This document shows positions 1-8,666 of a stretch of 64,000 nt of DNA, piece after piece. Position numbers and translations under genes: made by a program. Source of the stretch: JAEUOS01 sp964470865 (GTDB lineage: Bacteria; Pseudomonadota; Gammaproteobacteria; Burkholderiales; JAEUOS01); assembly GCA_964470865.1 (NCBI GenBank), contig CAYYFR010000001.1, forward strand, positions 1 to 64,000, written 5' to 3'. Within the stretch, counting starts at the first letter, position 1. Each line of letters starts with the position of its first letter. The notes under the pieces are model-generated. The model was not told the origin of the DNA, made no database searches, and was given only the letters and a program-made list of their open reading frames with translations.

Positions 1-76
<76 letters not shown>

Positions 77-123
77 GAAAACTACCGTCGAATCTTACCA
101 AAAACGCGGTATCTACGCCGCCC

Positions 124-492
124 TCAGGCGCGATTCTCGGCGATGTGCCGCGCCATCGCGGCGATCACGCCTGGTGCTTCGCCCAATGCCGGGCGCAAAA
201 TGAAGCGCACCGCCGGATGGGCTTCGCGCGCGGTCTCGATCAAGGCCGGCAGGTCGCGCTTCAAGTGCCCGCCCTGGGCCATGAAGGCCGGCACGATGTC
301 GATTTCCATTACACCCTTGGCGATCAGGTTGTCCAGCGTTTCTGCCAATGCCGGCTGCATGAATTCGAGATAGGCGATGGTGACGCCGGTGTCCGGGGCC
401 CTGGCCCTGACTTCGTCGCGCAGGTGCTCGAAGGGACGCGCCCATTCAGGGTCGCGGGCACCGTGGGCGAAGATGACTATGGCTTTTTTCAT
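124..492 (-). CDS. cbiX: CbiX/SirB-type sirohydrochlorin chelatase, single domain
   Basis: Predicted 122-aa small chelatase of the CbiX family, which inserts cobalt or iron (nickel in some members) into sirohydrochlorin on the way to cobalamin, siroheme or F430. The N-terminal AHGARDPEW motif carries the metal-binding His10; a second conserved His76 follows AFMAQGG. The length fits the short homodimeric form rather than the duplicated ~250-aa enzyme. I chose the ATG at 492 because AGAGGA sits at normal spacing and family similarity begins there; an in-frame start at 549 would add an unlike leader. It lies 81 nt behind rng and could be cotranscribed with it. The metal cannot be decided from sequence. 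Confidence 0.8.
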   Translation of the reverse strand: MKKAIVIFAHGARDPEWARPFEHLRDEVRARAPDTGVTIAYLEFMQPALAETLDNLIAKGVMEIDIVPAFMAQGGHLKRDLPALIETAREAHPAVRFILRPALGEAPGVIAAMARHIAENRA

Positions 493-573
493 CGTGCTTG
501 TCCTCTGCTGTGCAGGCGGCCTTGCTTCATCCTGACCCGCTGCCGCCACAGGGGAAGGGACGATGTCTGAGTG

Positions 574-2046
574 CTACATAAGAATGATGTCGTACTGCTC
601 CTGGAAGTACATGCTCTCCACCGCCAGCGATATCGGCTTGCCGATGAAATCCGACAGCATCGCCAGCGCCTGCGACTCTTCCTCGAGAAACATGTCGATC
701 ACCGATTGCGCCGCGAGGATGCGGAATTCCTTGGGATTGAACTGCTTGGCTTCGCGCGTGATCTCGCGCAGCACTTCGTAGCAGATGGTACGCGGGGTCT
801 TGAGCTCGCCGCGGCCCTGGCATACCGGGCATTGCTCGCACAGCACATGGGCCAATGATTCGCGGGTGCGCTTGCGGGTGATCTCGATCAGCCCCAGGCT
901 GGTGAAGCCGGAGACGCCGATCTTGGTGCGGTCCAGCGACAGGATCTTGTTGAGCTCGGCCAGCACCGCCGTCTTGTGCTCGTCGCTGTCCATATCGATG
1001 AAGTCGGCGATGATGATGCCGCCGAGGTTGCGCAGGCGCAACTGACGCGCCAGGGCTTGCGCCGCCTCGAGGTTGGTCTTGAAGATGGTGTCATCGAAGT
1101 TGCGCCCGCCGACGAAGCCGCCGGTGTTGACATCGATGGTGGTCATCGCCTCGGTCTGGTCGATGATCAGGTAGCCACCCGATTTCAGATCGACCCTGCG
1201 CGCCAGGGCTTTTTCGATCTCGGCTTCCACGCCGAACAGGTCGAACAGCGGCCGTTCCCCGGTGTAGTGCATGATGCGTGACGCCACCGTAGGCATGTAG
1301 TCGCGCGCGAATTCGCCCAGCTTGACAAAATTTTCGCGCGAATCGATCTGGATGCTGCCGGTGGCCTCGGTGACCAGATCACGCAGGGCGCGCCGTGCCA
1401 ACGGCAAATCCTGGTACAGGCAGGCGGGTGCCTGCATGATCTGCGCATCGTTCTGGATCTTGCGCCACAGCTTGAGCAGATAGTCGACATCGGTGCCCAG
1501 ATCGGCCTGGCTTGCGGCTTCGGCCATGGTGCGAATGATGAAGCCGCCGCATTCACCTTCGGGAATCATGTGCTTGAGCTTGTCGCGCAGCAATTCGCGC
1601 TCGGCCTCGCTCTCGATGCGCTGGGATATGCCGATATGGGTTTCCTGCGGCAGATATACCAACATGCGGCCGGCGATCGAGACCTGAGTCGAGAGCCGCG
1701 CCCCCTTGGTGCCGATCGGATCCTTGACCACCTGCACCAGCACGGTCTGCCCTTCGCGCAGCAGGTGTTCGATCGGCTTGCTGGGCTCGCCGTTGCCGCC
1801 ATTGTGATTGGCATGGCGTACCTCCCAGATATCGGCCACATGCAGGAAGGCCGCGCGCTCAAGTCCGATGTCGATGAAGGCAGACTGCATGCCCGGCAAC
1901 ACGCGCGCCACCCGACCCACATGGATGTTGCCCACCAGGCCGCGACTGGCGCTGCGCTCGATGTGGATTTCCTGCGCAACCCCTTGCAGCATGACCGCCA
2001 CCCGTGTTTCCTGCGGAGTGACGTTGATCAGGATGTCTTCATTCAT
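574..2046 (-). CDS. rng: Ribonuclease G
   Basis: 490-aa endoribonuclease of the RNase E/G family, which acts in 16S rRNA 5'-end maturation and mRNA decay. It has the N-terminal S1-like domain (about residues 35-125), the catalytic Asp region (IDVNTGGFVGG, then ADFIDMDSDEH), and the CPVC Zn-link of the catalytic core. The length matches E. coli RNase G (489 aa), and there is no RNase E-type C-terminal scaffold. The ATG at 2046 gives the canonical start MNEDILIN; the frame is open upstream to 2310 but that stretch overlaps the amidohydrolase gene and has no family similarity. It lies 55 nt after the amidohydrolase. Confidence 0.95.
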   Translation of the reverse strand: MNEDILINVTPQETRVAVMLQGVAQEIHIERSASRGLVGNIHVGRVARVLPGMQSAFIDIGLERAAFLHVADIWEVRHANHNGGNGEPSKPIEHLLREGQTVLVQVVKDPIGTKGARLSTQVSIAGRMLVYLPQETHIGISQRIESEAERELLRDKLKHMIPEGECGGFIIRTMAEAASQADLGTDVDYLLKLWRKIQNDAQIMQAPACLYQDLPLARRALRDLVTEATGSIQIDSRENFVKLGEFARDYMPTVASRIMHYTGERPLFDLFGVEAEIEKALARRVDLKSGGYLIIDQTEAMTTIDVNTGGFVGGRNFDDTIFKTNLEAAQALARQLRLRNLGGIIIADFIDMDSDEHKTAVLAELNKILSLDRTKIGVSGFTSLGLIEITRKRTRESLAHVLCEQCPVCQGRGELKTPRTICYEVLREITREAKQFNPKEFRILAAQSVIDMFLEEESQALAMLSDFIGKPISLAVESMYFQEQYDIILM

Positions 2047-2101
2047 GCGCTTGATTGTGGCACAGAGGCCTTGCCGGCAAACGGCCGTGGTGCGCTTGTG
2101 T

Positions 2102-3778
2102 TCAATTGAAACTGCGCAACAGCACGCCTGGCCTTGGCCGCCCGGCCATGGATCCGCCGGCATCGGCCACCTGCACGCCATTGACCCAAACGCCGTGCAC
2201 ACCGATGGCGTCGGTGTGCAAGCGGCCGGCGCCACCCGGCAGGTCATTGACCCGCCGCTTCGGACCGCGGCCCACGGTTGCCGGGTCGAACAGCAGCAGG
2301 TCAGCGGCATAGCCGGGTTTGAGCAGGCCGCGCTCCTTCAATCCATAGACCTGCGCGGTCTGGCCGGTGAGACGCCGCACGGCCTCCTGCAGCGGCATCG
2401 CATCGAGGTCGCGCGACCAATGGCCCAGCAGGTGCAGGCCGAATGCCGCATCGTTGAAAAACGTCAGGTGTGCACCGGCGTCCGACAGGCTTACCAGGCT
2501 GTACGGGTGGTTGAGCATGCGTCCGACCGCTTCCTCGTCCGAGTTGAGAAGCGTGGCGGTGAAAACCGTGTCGAGGTCTTCCGCCAGTGCCAGGTCGAAC
2601 ATGAAATCGAGCGGATCGGCATTGCCTTCGCGCGCCAGTTCAGCAATGCTGCGCTGCTCAAGGGCGGCATGCGCGGGCAGTTTGGTTTCGACCACTTGCA
2701 CCTGATCCCACTCGCCATTGAACAGGCGAAACACCGTCGGCGCCGCGATCTCGACACGCATCGCATCGCGAAACGCCGGCGCCGCAATCATGTCCCGAAA
2801 GGCAGCGCCGGTAAGCCCCAGCGCCGGCTTCCATGACACCAGGCCCTCGAGCGGGTAGGGCGAATGCAGGGTGAAGTCCATGGTCAACGGGCAACACGAC
2901 ACCGCTCCCAGCAACGCACGACCGCGTTGGTTGGCCGCTGCGATTGCCTCAAGCTCCTTGAATACCGCCTGCGGATTGGTCTTGTTGTGCAGCAGTGCCG
3001 CAATCACCACCGGCCGGCCTGACGCCGCCGACAACTCTTCGAGAAAATCGATGCGCGTATGGCCGCCTTTGGTCAGCATGAACACGCCATGCCCGGCTTC
3101 ACCGAGGGCGCCGACCAGGCTCGCAAGTTCGCTCTCTTCAGCCAGGCGCGAGGGCATCGGCACACCGCCTTCGCCATTGTGCGCGGGCGAAGTGCTGGTG
3201 GCGAAACCAATCGCGCCGGCAGCCAACGCCTGCAGCAGCAGGCGTCGCATCTCTGCCACTTCGGCAGGGCTGGCCGCGCGCTTCGAGGCGTCCGCGCCCA
3301 TGACGAAAGTGCGCAGCGACGAATGACCGGCGAATGCCGCGATGTTGACGGCCGCGCCGCCGCGCTCCAGCATGTCCATGTATTCGGGAATGCTCTCGAA
3401 ATCCCAGCGAATGCCGGCGCGCAAGACGTCCAGCGACATGCCTTCGACCTGTGTCAGGTTGCGCATGGTGATCTCGCGATCGCGCGCACGGCAGGGCGCG
3501 ATGGTGAAGCCGCAGTTGCCGATGATCGCGGTGGTCACGCCCAACGCAGGCGAGGGCGCGACATCCGGGTCCCAGGTGATTTGGGCATCGTAATGGGTGT
3601 GGTTGTCGATGATGCCGGGCATCAGCGCCAGACCTCTGGCATCGATGGTGCGGCGCGCCGCGCCCAGTGCGCTGCCGATGGCAGCGATGCGGCTGCAGTC
3701 TACCGCCAGGTCGCCGTACGCCGGCGCCAGGCCGCTGCCGTCGTAAATGCGGGCGTCGCGAATGATCAGGTCATGCAT
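2102..3778 (-). CDS. N-acyl-D-amino-acid deacylase family amidohydrolase
   Basis: 558-aa amidohydrolase-superfamily enzyme. The N-terminal half shows the metal-binding HTH motif (DNHTHYDAQ, His60/His62), followed by GNCGF whose Cys is a zinc ligand in D-aminoacylases. A C-terminal SDAGAHLTFF segment fits the catalytic Asp region. Family members hydrolyse N-acyl-D-amino acids, but many homologues annotated this way have unproven substrates. The ATG at 3778 has no strong Shine-Dalgarno. It is divergent from uvrD and heads a possible transcript through rng and cbiX. A DadA-like oxidase near 12-13 kb might use D-amino acids released by it, but the two are not adjacent. Confidence 0.8.
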   Translation of the reverse strand: MHDLIIRDARIYDGSGLAPAYGDLAVDCSRIAAIGSALGAARRTIDARGLALMPGIIDNHTHYDAQITWDPDVAPSPALGVTTAIIGNCGFTIAPCRARDREITMRNLTQVEGMSLDVLRAGIRWDFESIPEYMDMLERGGAAVNIAAFAGHSSLRTFVMGADASKRAASPAEVAEMRRLLLQALAAGAIGFATSTSPAHNGEGGVPMPSRLAEESELASLVGALGEAGHGVFMLTKGGHTRIDFLEELSAASGRPVVIAALLHNKTNPQAVFKELEAIAAANQRGRALLGAVSCCPLTMDFTLHSPYPLEGLVSWKPALGLTGAAFRDMIAAPAFRDAMRVEIAAPTVFRLFNGEWDQVQVVETKLPAHAALEQRSIAELAREGNADPLDFMFDLALAEDLDTVFTATLLNSDEEAVGRMLNHPYSLVSLSDAGAHLTFFNDAAFGLHLLGHWSRDLDAMPLQEAVRRLTGQTAQVYGLKERGLLKPGYAADLLLFDPATVGRGPKRRVNDLPGGAGRLHTDAIGVHGVWVNGVQVADAGGSMAGRPRPGVLLRSFN

Positions 3779-3795
3779 CGTGTCGAGAGGGGAAA

Positions 3796-3803
3796 GTTAT
3801 AAT
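3796..3803. promoter_or_regulatory. Shared AT-rich -10 element between amidohydrolase and uvrD
   Basis: GTTATAAT lies in the 101-bp divergent spacer. On the plus strand it gives a consensus TATAAT at 3798-3803, 76 bp before uvrD. On the minus strand it gives TATAAC, about 18 bp from the amidohydrolase ATG. No convincing -35 box is seen for either direction, so this is a -10 candidate only. Confidence 0.4.
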
Positions 3804-3879
3804 TCGCAGTGATTCGATTCTAACCTGCGCATCGCGGAGCCCAAGGCCCGATGTCCCGCGCAGCTTCAAGCGGGCCTCA

Positions 3880-6060
3880 ATGTCAAATCTGCTCGACAAT
3901 CTCAACCCTGAGCAATTCCAGGCCGTCACGCTGCCCAATCAATCGGCGCTGATTCTCGCCGGTGCCGGCTCCGGCAAGACCCGCGTGCTGACCACCCGCA
4001 TCGCATGGTTGATCCAGACCGGACAATGCGCTCCCAACAACATCCTCGCGGTCACCTTCACCAACAAGGCGGCGCGCGAAATGCAGCATCGGCTCGCCGC
4101 CATGCTGCCGATCAACCTGCGCGGCATGTGGATCGGCACCTTCCACGGATTGTGCAACCGCTTCCTGCGCGCCCATCATCGCGACGCCGGATTGCCGGCG
4201 CTGTTCCAGATTCTTGATTCCGGCGATCAGATGTCGGCAATCAAGCGCCTGCTCAAGGCGCTCAATGTGGATGGCGAGAAGTTCCCGGCAAAGAGCGTGT
4301 GCTGGTTCATCAACGGCTCCAAGGACGCCGGCCTGCGGCCCAGGGATGTGGTGGCCAACGACGAACACAATCGCAAATTTATCGAACTCTATGCGGCCTA
4401 TGAAGCGCAGTGCCAGCGCGAAGGGGTGGTGGATTTCGCCGAGTTGCTGTTGCGCACCTGCGAGGTGCTGTCGCGCAACGAGCCTTTGCGCGAACACTAT
4501 CGCGCGCGCTTTCGCCATCTGCTGGTCGATGAATTCCAGGATACCAACGAGCTGCAGTACAAGTGGCTGAAGCTGCTGGCCGGGGCCGGCACGCCGCAAC
4601 CCAACTCGGTGTTCGCGGTCGGCGACGACGACCAGTCGATCTACGCGTTTCGCGGCGCGCGAGTCGGCAACATGCACGATTTCGAGCGCGACTTCCATGT
4701 CGAGAACCTGATCAAGCTGGAGCAGAACTATCGCTCGCACGGCAACATCCTCGATGCGGCCAATGCACTGATCAAGAACAACGGCAGCCGCCTGGGCAAG
4801 AACCTGTGGACCGACCAGGGCCATGGCGAACCGGTGCGCGTGTTCGAGGCGCAGACCGACCTGGACGAGGGGCGCTGGCTGGTCGCCGAGGTCAAGGCGC
4901 TGATCGCCGAAGGGGCCCGGCGCAGTGAGATGGCGGTGCTGTACCGCTCCAACGCACAGTCGCGGGTGATCGAGCAGATGCTTTTCGCCGAAGGCATTCC
5001 CTACAAGGTGTACGGGGGCTTGCGCTTTTTCGAGCGCGCCGAGGTCAAGCACGCGATCGCCTACCTGCGCCTTTTGGCCAATCCGGACGACGACACCTCG
5101 TATTCACGGGTGGTCAATTTCCCGACACGCGGCATCGGTGCGCGTTCGCTGGAGCAATTGGGCGATGCCGCAGGCAGGCGTGACATGGCCAACCCTGCCG
5201 GCATATCGCTGTATCGCGCGGTACCCATGTTGACCGGCAAGGCTGGCAGCTCTCTGAGCGCTTTCAACCAGCTGATCGACAGCATGCGTACAGCGACCAT
5301 TGGCTTGCCATTGCCTGAGGTGATCGACCACGTGCTCGAACACTCGACCCTGCGCGCGCACTACAAGAACGATCGCGAAGGCCGCGAGCGGCTGGAGAAC
5401 CTGGATGAGCTGATGAATGCGGCTGCCAATTTCACCGAGGAAGACGAGGATAGCCTGAGCGCATTTCTGACCCACGCGGCGCTGGAATCCGGCGACAACC
5501 AGGCGCATGACGGGCAGGACGCGGTGCAACTGATGACGGTGCACTCGGCCAAGGGGCTGGAATTCAACCAGGTGTTCATCACAGGCCTGGAGGACGGCCT
5601 GTTCCCGCACGAAAATTCAATCATGGAGCGCGACGGCCTGGACGAGGAACGCCGCCTGATGTACGTGGCAATCACGCGCGCGCGCAAACGCCTGTATCTC
5701 TCGTTTGCACAGACCCGCATGCTGCACGGCCAGACCCGCTACAACATGAAATCGCGGTTTTTCGACGAATTGCCGGAGGCACTGCTCAAGTGGCTGACGC
5801 CGCAAATCTCCGCCAAGCGCGGCAAGCTGTGGCAGGGAGACCACGATTCTGCAGCGCTCGCACGCCCGGCCTATGCCACGGCCACGGCAGCCAGCGACTC
5901 CGGCTTTCGCATTGGCCAGAACGTGCTGCATGCCAAGTTCGGCAACGGTGTGATTGTCGATTCCGAAGGCTCGGGCCAGGAGGCGCGGCTGCAGGTGAAT
6001 TTCGGCCGCAACGGCGTCAAATGGCTGGCGCTGGCATACGCCAAGCTGGAACGCGTGTAG
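3880..6060 (+). CDS. uvrD: DNA helicase II (UvrD)
   Basis: 726-aa superfamily 1A 3'-5' helicase, which acts in nucleotide excision repair and methyl-directed mismatch repair. Visible motifs: Walker A AGAGSGKT (residues 27-34), motif II VDEFQDTN, motif III DDDQSIYAFRGA, motif V VHSAKGLEF and motif VI VAITRARKRLYL. A C-terminal Tudor-like segment (IGQNVLHAKFGNGVI) is the RNA polymerase-contacting region typical of UvrD/PcrA. Length is full. It ends 11 bp before the convergent membrane-protein gene. Confidence 0.97.
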   Translation: MSNLLDNLNPEQFQAVTLPNQSALILAGAGSGKTRVLTTRIAWLIQTGQCAPNNILAVTFTNKAAREMQHRLAAMLPINLRGMWIGTFHGLCNRFLRAHHRDAGLPALFQILDSGDQMSAIKRLLKALNVDGEKFPAKSVCWFINGSKDAGLRPRDVVANDEHNRKFIELYAAYEAQCQREGVVDFAELLLRTCEVLSRNEPLREHYRARFRHLLVDEFQDTNELQYKWLKLLAGAGTPQPNSVFAVGDDDQSIYAFRGARVGNMHDFERDFHVENLIKLEQNYRSHGNILDAANALIKNNGSRLGKNLWTDQGHGEPVRVFEAQTDLDEGRWLVAEVKALIAEGARRSEMAVLYRSNAQSRVIEQMLFAEGIPYKVYGGLRFFERAEVKHAIAYLRLLANPDDDTSYSRVVNFPTRGIGARSLEQLGDAAGRRDMANPAGISLYRAVPMLTGKAGSSLSAFNQLIDSMRTATIGLPLPEVIDHVLEHSTLRAHYKNDREGRERLENLDELMNAAANFTEEDEDSLSAFLTHAALESGDNQAHDGQDAVQLMTVHSAKGLEFNQVFITGLEDGLFPHENSIMERDGLDEERRLMYVAITRARKRLYLSFAQTRMLHGQTRYNMKSRFFDELPEALLKWLTPQISAKRGKLWQGDHDSAALARPAYATATAASDSGFRIGQNVLHAKFGNGVIVDSEGSGQEARLQVNFGRNGVKWLALAYAKLERV

Positions 6061-6071
6061 CGGCAACGCTG

Positions 6072-6878
6072 TTACGCGGCCGGCGAAGCCGGCGCGGGCG
6101 CGCCGTCGGACGGTTCGGCAAAGATCGCCACGTAGCTTGAGTAAAACGAACAGATCATGGCGCAGGCCACGGCCAGCATATAGGGCGTGATGATCAGGGC
6201 GGTCAGTGCCGCGCTGCCCTCGCGGCGCGGCATGACGAAGCCCAGGATCAGGCCCAGAAGCAGCGGTATCACACCGGCAAACAATGCCCAGCCCAGGCCG
6301 TAGACCAGGAAGGCGCGGGTATTGCGCACCCCGGCGAAAAAACTGAAAAATACCGCCTTGATCGGGCTCATGCCGTGCCACAGGCAAAGGGCAGGCGCGA
6401 ACCAGAATGCCAGCATGAGCGGCGCATACAGCAGGAGTGCCAGCATGCCCGCCTGTTGCAGGCCGGAATTGCGCACCATCTCCTCGGACAACCTGCCACC
6501 CAGCAACATCAGCCGAAACAGCACGCCCCCGTCGATCAATGCGGACACCGCCAGCAACAAAGCAAGTGCCAGCGTATAGGCCACGCCGAGAATGATCTGC
6601 GGCTGCGTATTGGTGCGAAACGGGCTGATCAAAAGAGTCGGGAGCGGCACCTGCTTTTTCTGCGCGGCGCGACAGGCCAGCATGAAACCGGCCGAGAAAC
6701 CGGGGATCAGGGCGGTGGCCACCAGCGGACCGATGACCGGCAGGTTGCTCACCAATACCAGGCACAGCCAGTAAAACAACAGGGTCAGGAGCCAGATCGC
6801 CGGATGGGTGCGAAACAGGGCGAAGCCGTGCAATACCCACAGCCAGCCATGCAGCGCCGGAACCGTCTTTACTTCCAT
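6072..6878 (-). CDS. BPSS1780-type multipass membrane protein
   Basis: 268-aa integral membrane protein with about six hydrophobic segments and a short Ala/Pro-rich C-terminal tail. It resembles the uncharacterised BPSS1780 family that commonly follows thrB in betaproteobacteria; no function is established. The ATG at 6878 was chosen because similarity and the first membrane helix begin there (MEVKTVPALHGWLW) and CAAGGCAAC precedes it; the frame stays open upstream to 7046, overlapping thrB. It is the last gene of the group DUF2782-thrB-this gene. Confidence 0.75.
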   Translation of the reverse strand: MEVKTVPALHGWLWVLHGFALFRTHPAIWLLTLLFYWLCLVLVSNLPVIGPLVATALIPGFSAGFMLACRAAQKKQVPLPTLLISPFRTNTQPQIILGVAYTLALALLLAVSALIDGGVLFRLMLLGGRLSEEMVRNSGLQQAGMLALLLYAPLMLAFWFAPALCLWHGMSPIKAVFFSFFAGVRNTRAFLVYGLGWALFAGVIPLLLGLILGFVMPRREGSAALTALIITPYMLAVACAMICSFYSSYVAIFAEPSDGAPAPASPAA

Positions 6879-6978
6879 GATGTTGCCTTGTCTTGCGTGA
6901 GTGTCGAAGCGGCCGCATATGCGCACGACCCGCCATGGCATTTTACGCGATCGGAATTCTGCAGCGCGACGCCTCTTC

Positions 6979-7932
6979 TCAAGCAAGCCATGGCGCGGTC
7001 CAAGTGCGGCGCATCTGCAGAATGCGCTGGAAGTGGCCGGGATCATGCGGCGTGATCATCGGGCCACTGCGCGGCAGGTGAAAATCGAACAACCGTGACA
7101 GCCAGAAGCGCAGGGCTGCTGCGCGCAGCATCACGTCCCAGGCCGCGCGTTCGGCCGCCAGCAGGGGCCGTACCGCGTTGTATGCAGTGAGAAACTCACG
7201 CACTTCCGATTCGACCAGCGCGCCCGGCGCGTCACCCTCGCGCTCAATGCACCAGTCGTTGACGCAAACCGCGATATCGAACTGCAGGCAGTCGAATCCG
7301 GCGAAATAGAAATCGATGAAACCACCGAGTTGGCCGGCCTCGAACAAAACATTGTCGCGGAACAAATCGGCATGCACCGGTCCGCGCGGCAGGGCGTCGT
7401 GCCGGTGGCTGGCCTGAAAGGCAAGCTCCTCATCGAGCAGCCGGCGTCCGCCACCATCCATGAAAGGCTTGACCAGCGGCGCAGTCGTGGCCCACCAATG
7501 CGGGCCGCGCGGATTTTCCTGAAAACCCGAAAAGCTGGCTCCGGCCAGATGCATGCGCGCCAGCATGGCGGCCACCTGTGCGCGCTCGCCGGCGGCGGGC
7601 GTCATATGCGAGGCGCCGGGCAGGCGGCGCACGACAGCGGCCGGTTTGCCCTTCAGGGTACTGAAGTTGCGGCCGGCGCGATCCACCATCGGCCCCGGGC
7701 ACGGAATGCCTGCCTGCACCAGGTGGGCCGTGAGTTCCAGGTAAAACGGCAACTCATGCGCGCTCAGCTTCTCGAAGATGGTCAGGACGTATTCGCCTGC
7801 GCTGGTGGTGAGAAAGAAATTGCTGTTCTCGATGCCCGAGGCAATGCCTTTCAAGGCAAGCGGTCGACCGATATCGAATCCCGCCAGCCAGGGCGCGAGT
7901 TCGTCGGGAGTGACGGGCGTGAAGACGGCCAT
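6979..7932 (-). CDS. thrB: Homoserine kinase, aminoglycoside-phosphotransferase fold type
   Basis: 317-aa cytosolic kinase that phosphorylates L-homoserine for threonine synthesis. It belongs to the APH-like ThrB class, not the GHMP class found in E. coli. The catalytic loop is HADLFRDN (His187, Asp189, Asn194), followed by a metal-binding Asp in GGFIDFYFAG (Asp207). Length is standard. It lies 42 nt downstream of the DUF2782 gene and 100 nt upstream of the membrane-protein gene, an arrangement repeated in many betaproteobacteria. Confidence 0.93.
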   Translation of the reverse strand: MAVFTPVTPDELAPWLAGFDIGRPLALKGIASGIENSNFFLTTSAGEYVLTIFEKLSAHELPFYLELTAHLVQAGIPCPGPMVDRAGRNFSTLKGKPAAVVRRLPGASHMTPAAGERAQVAAMLARMHLAGASFSGFQENPRGPHWWATTAPLVKPFMDGGGRRLLDEELAFQASHRHDALPRGPVHADLFRDNVLFEAGQLGGFIDFYFAGFDCLQFDIAVCVNDWCIEREGDAPGALVESEVREFLTAYNAVRPLLAAERAAWDVMLRAAALRFWLSRLFDFHLPRSGPMITPHDPGHFQRILQMRRTWTAPWLA

Positions 7933-7974
7933 GGTCGAAGCTTTATCGCCAGGCCCCAGGGCCTGCGCCGCAGG

Positions 7975-8337
7975 TCAGAACGTGCCGATCACCCACATCG
8001 GAACACTGAGGTTGTGCGCATCCGCCGGGCCCTGTGTCGGCGTGGAAAACTGGCCGTCGCCCTTTTGGTCGATCAACAGATACGGCGTACCGCCTGGCGG
8101 CGTCACGCGCACCATGTAGAGGCGGCCGCGCATGCGGAACTCTTCGACTTTGTCGCCACCGCGCTGGATGATCGTGATCTGCGGCTCCAGCGTCGGATCG
8201 ATCGCCATGCGTGGTGGCGGTGGCACATCGGCCAGCGGCTCCACTTTTTGCCCCTGGCCACCTGGTTGAGCCTGTACCGAGGAAGCTATCAGGCCAGCGA
8301 GCACCAGGATACGAAAGGATGCGGGATGATTTTTCAT
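7975..8337 (-). CDS. DUF2782 family exported protein
   Basis: 120-aa protein with an N-terminal signal peptide (cleavage probably after VQA near residue 23), a proline-rich stretch, then a conserved beta-rich domain (ITIIQRGGDKVEEFR; MYMVRV-like strands). It matches the DUF2782 family of small periplasmic proteins found beside thrB and polA in betaproteobacteria. No function is known. It is flanked by the LOG remnant (31 nt upstream) and thrB. Confidence 0.8.
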   Translation of the reverse strand: MKNHPASFRILVLAGLIASSVQAQPGGQGQKVEPLADVPPPPRMAIDPTLEPQITIIQRGGDKVEEFRMRGRLYMVRVTPPGGTPYLLIDQKGDGQFSTPTQGPADAHNLSVPMWVIGTF

Positions 8338-8368
8338 GATGAGGTTGATTGTAGCAAGCGCTCCGGCC

Positions 8369-8536
8369 TCACAGGGTCAACAGGCCTTCCCGCTCGGCGG
8401 ACGAAGGCGAGAAGCCGCATGCCTCGTAGAACTTGAAGATCGCCTCGGCGAACTCTGACATAATTCCAGAAAGGCGCCAGGCCTCGCGCGCCGAGTGGTC
8501 CGCCGCCAAGTCGGCGCGGTTGACTTTGATTGCCAT
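8369..8536 (-). pseudogene. LOG-family (TIGR00730) gene with a large internal in-frame deletion
   Basis: A 55-codon ORF with ATG start, upstream GGGGAAA and TGA stop. Residues 1-29 (ADHSAREAWRLSGIMSEF region) look like the N-terminal helix of LOG phosphoribohydrolase-like proteins. Residues 30-55 (AIFKFYEACGFSP, then SSAEREGLL) look like the extreme C-terminus of the same proteins, with about 200 residues missing between. Both ends stay in one frame. The Rossmann core and the PGGxGT motif are absent, so enzyme activity cannot be expected. Position is as for the intact gene in relatives as I recall them: divergent from polA and upstream of DUF2782-thrB. Recognition is from memory of the family. 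A real deletion and an assembly collapse are both possible. Confidence 0.6.
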
Positions 8537-8666
8537 ATTCGAGATTTCCCCGGTGCCTGGTTGGATTCACTGGCACCGGCCGCAGTCGCGCTGCCGCTTG
8601 GCCGGCGCGCCGAGACCGGCAAATCCTGCCAGAAGCGCAAACTTTATCAGGGAGTGTGGATTTCCG

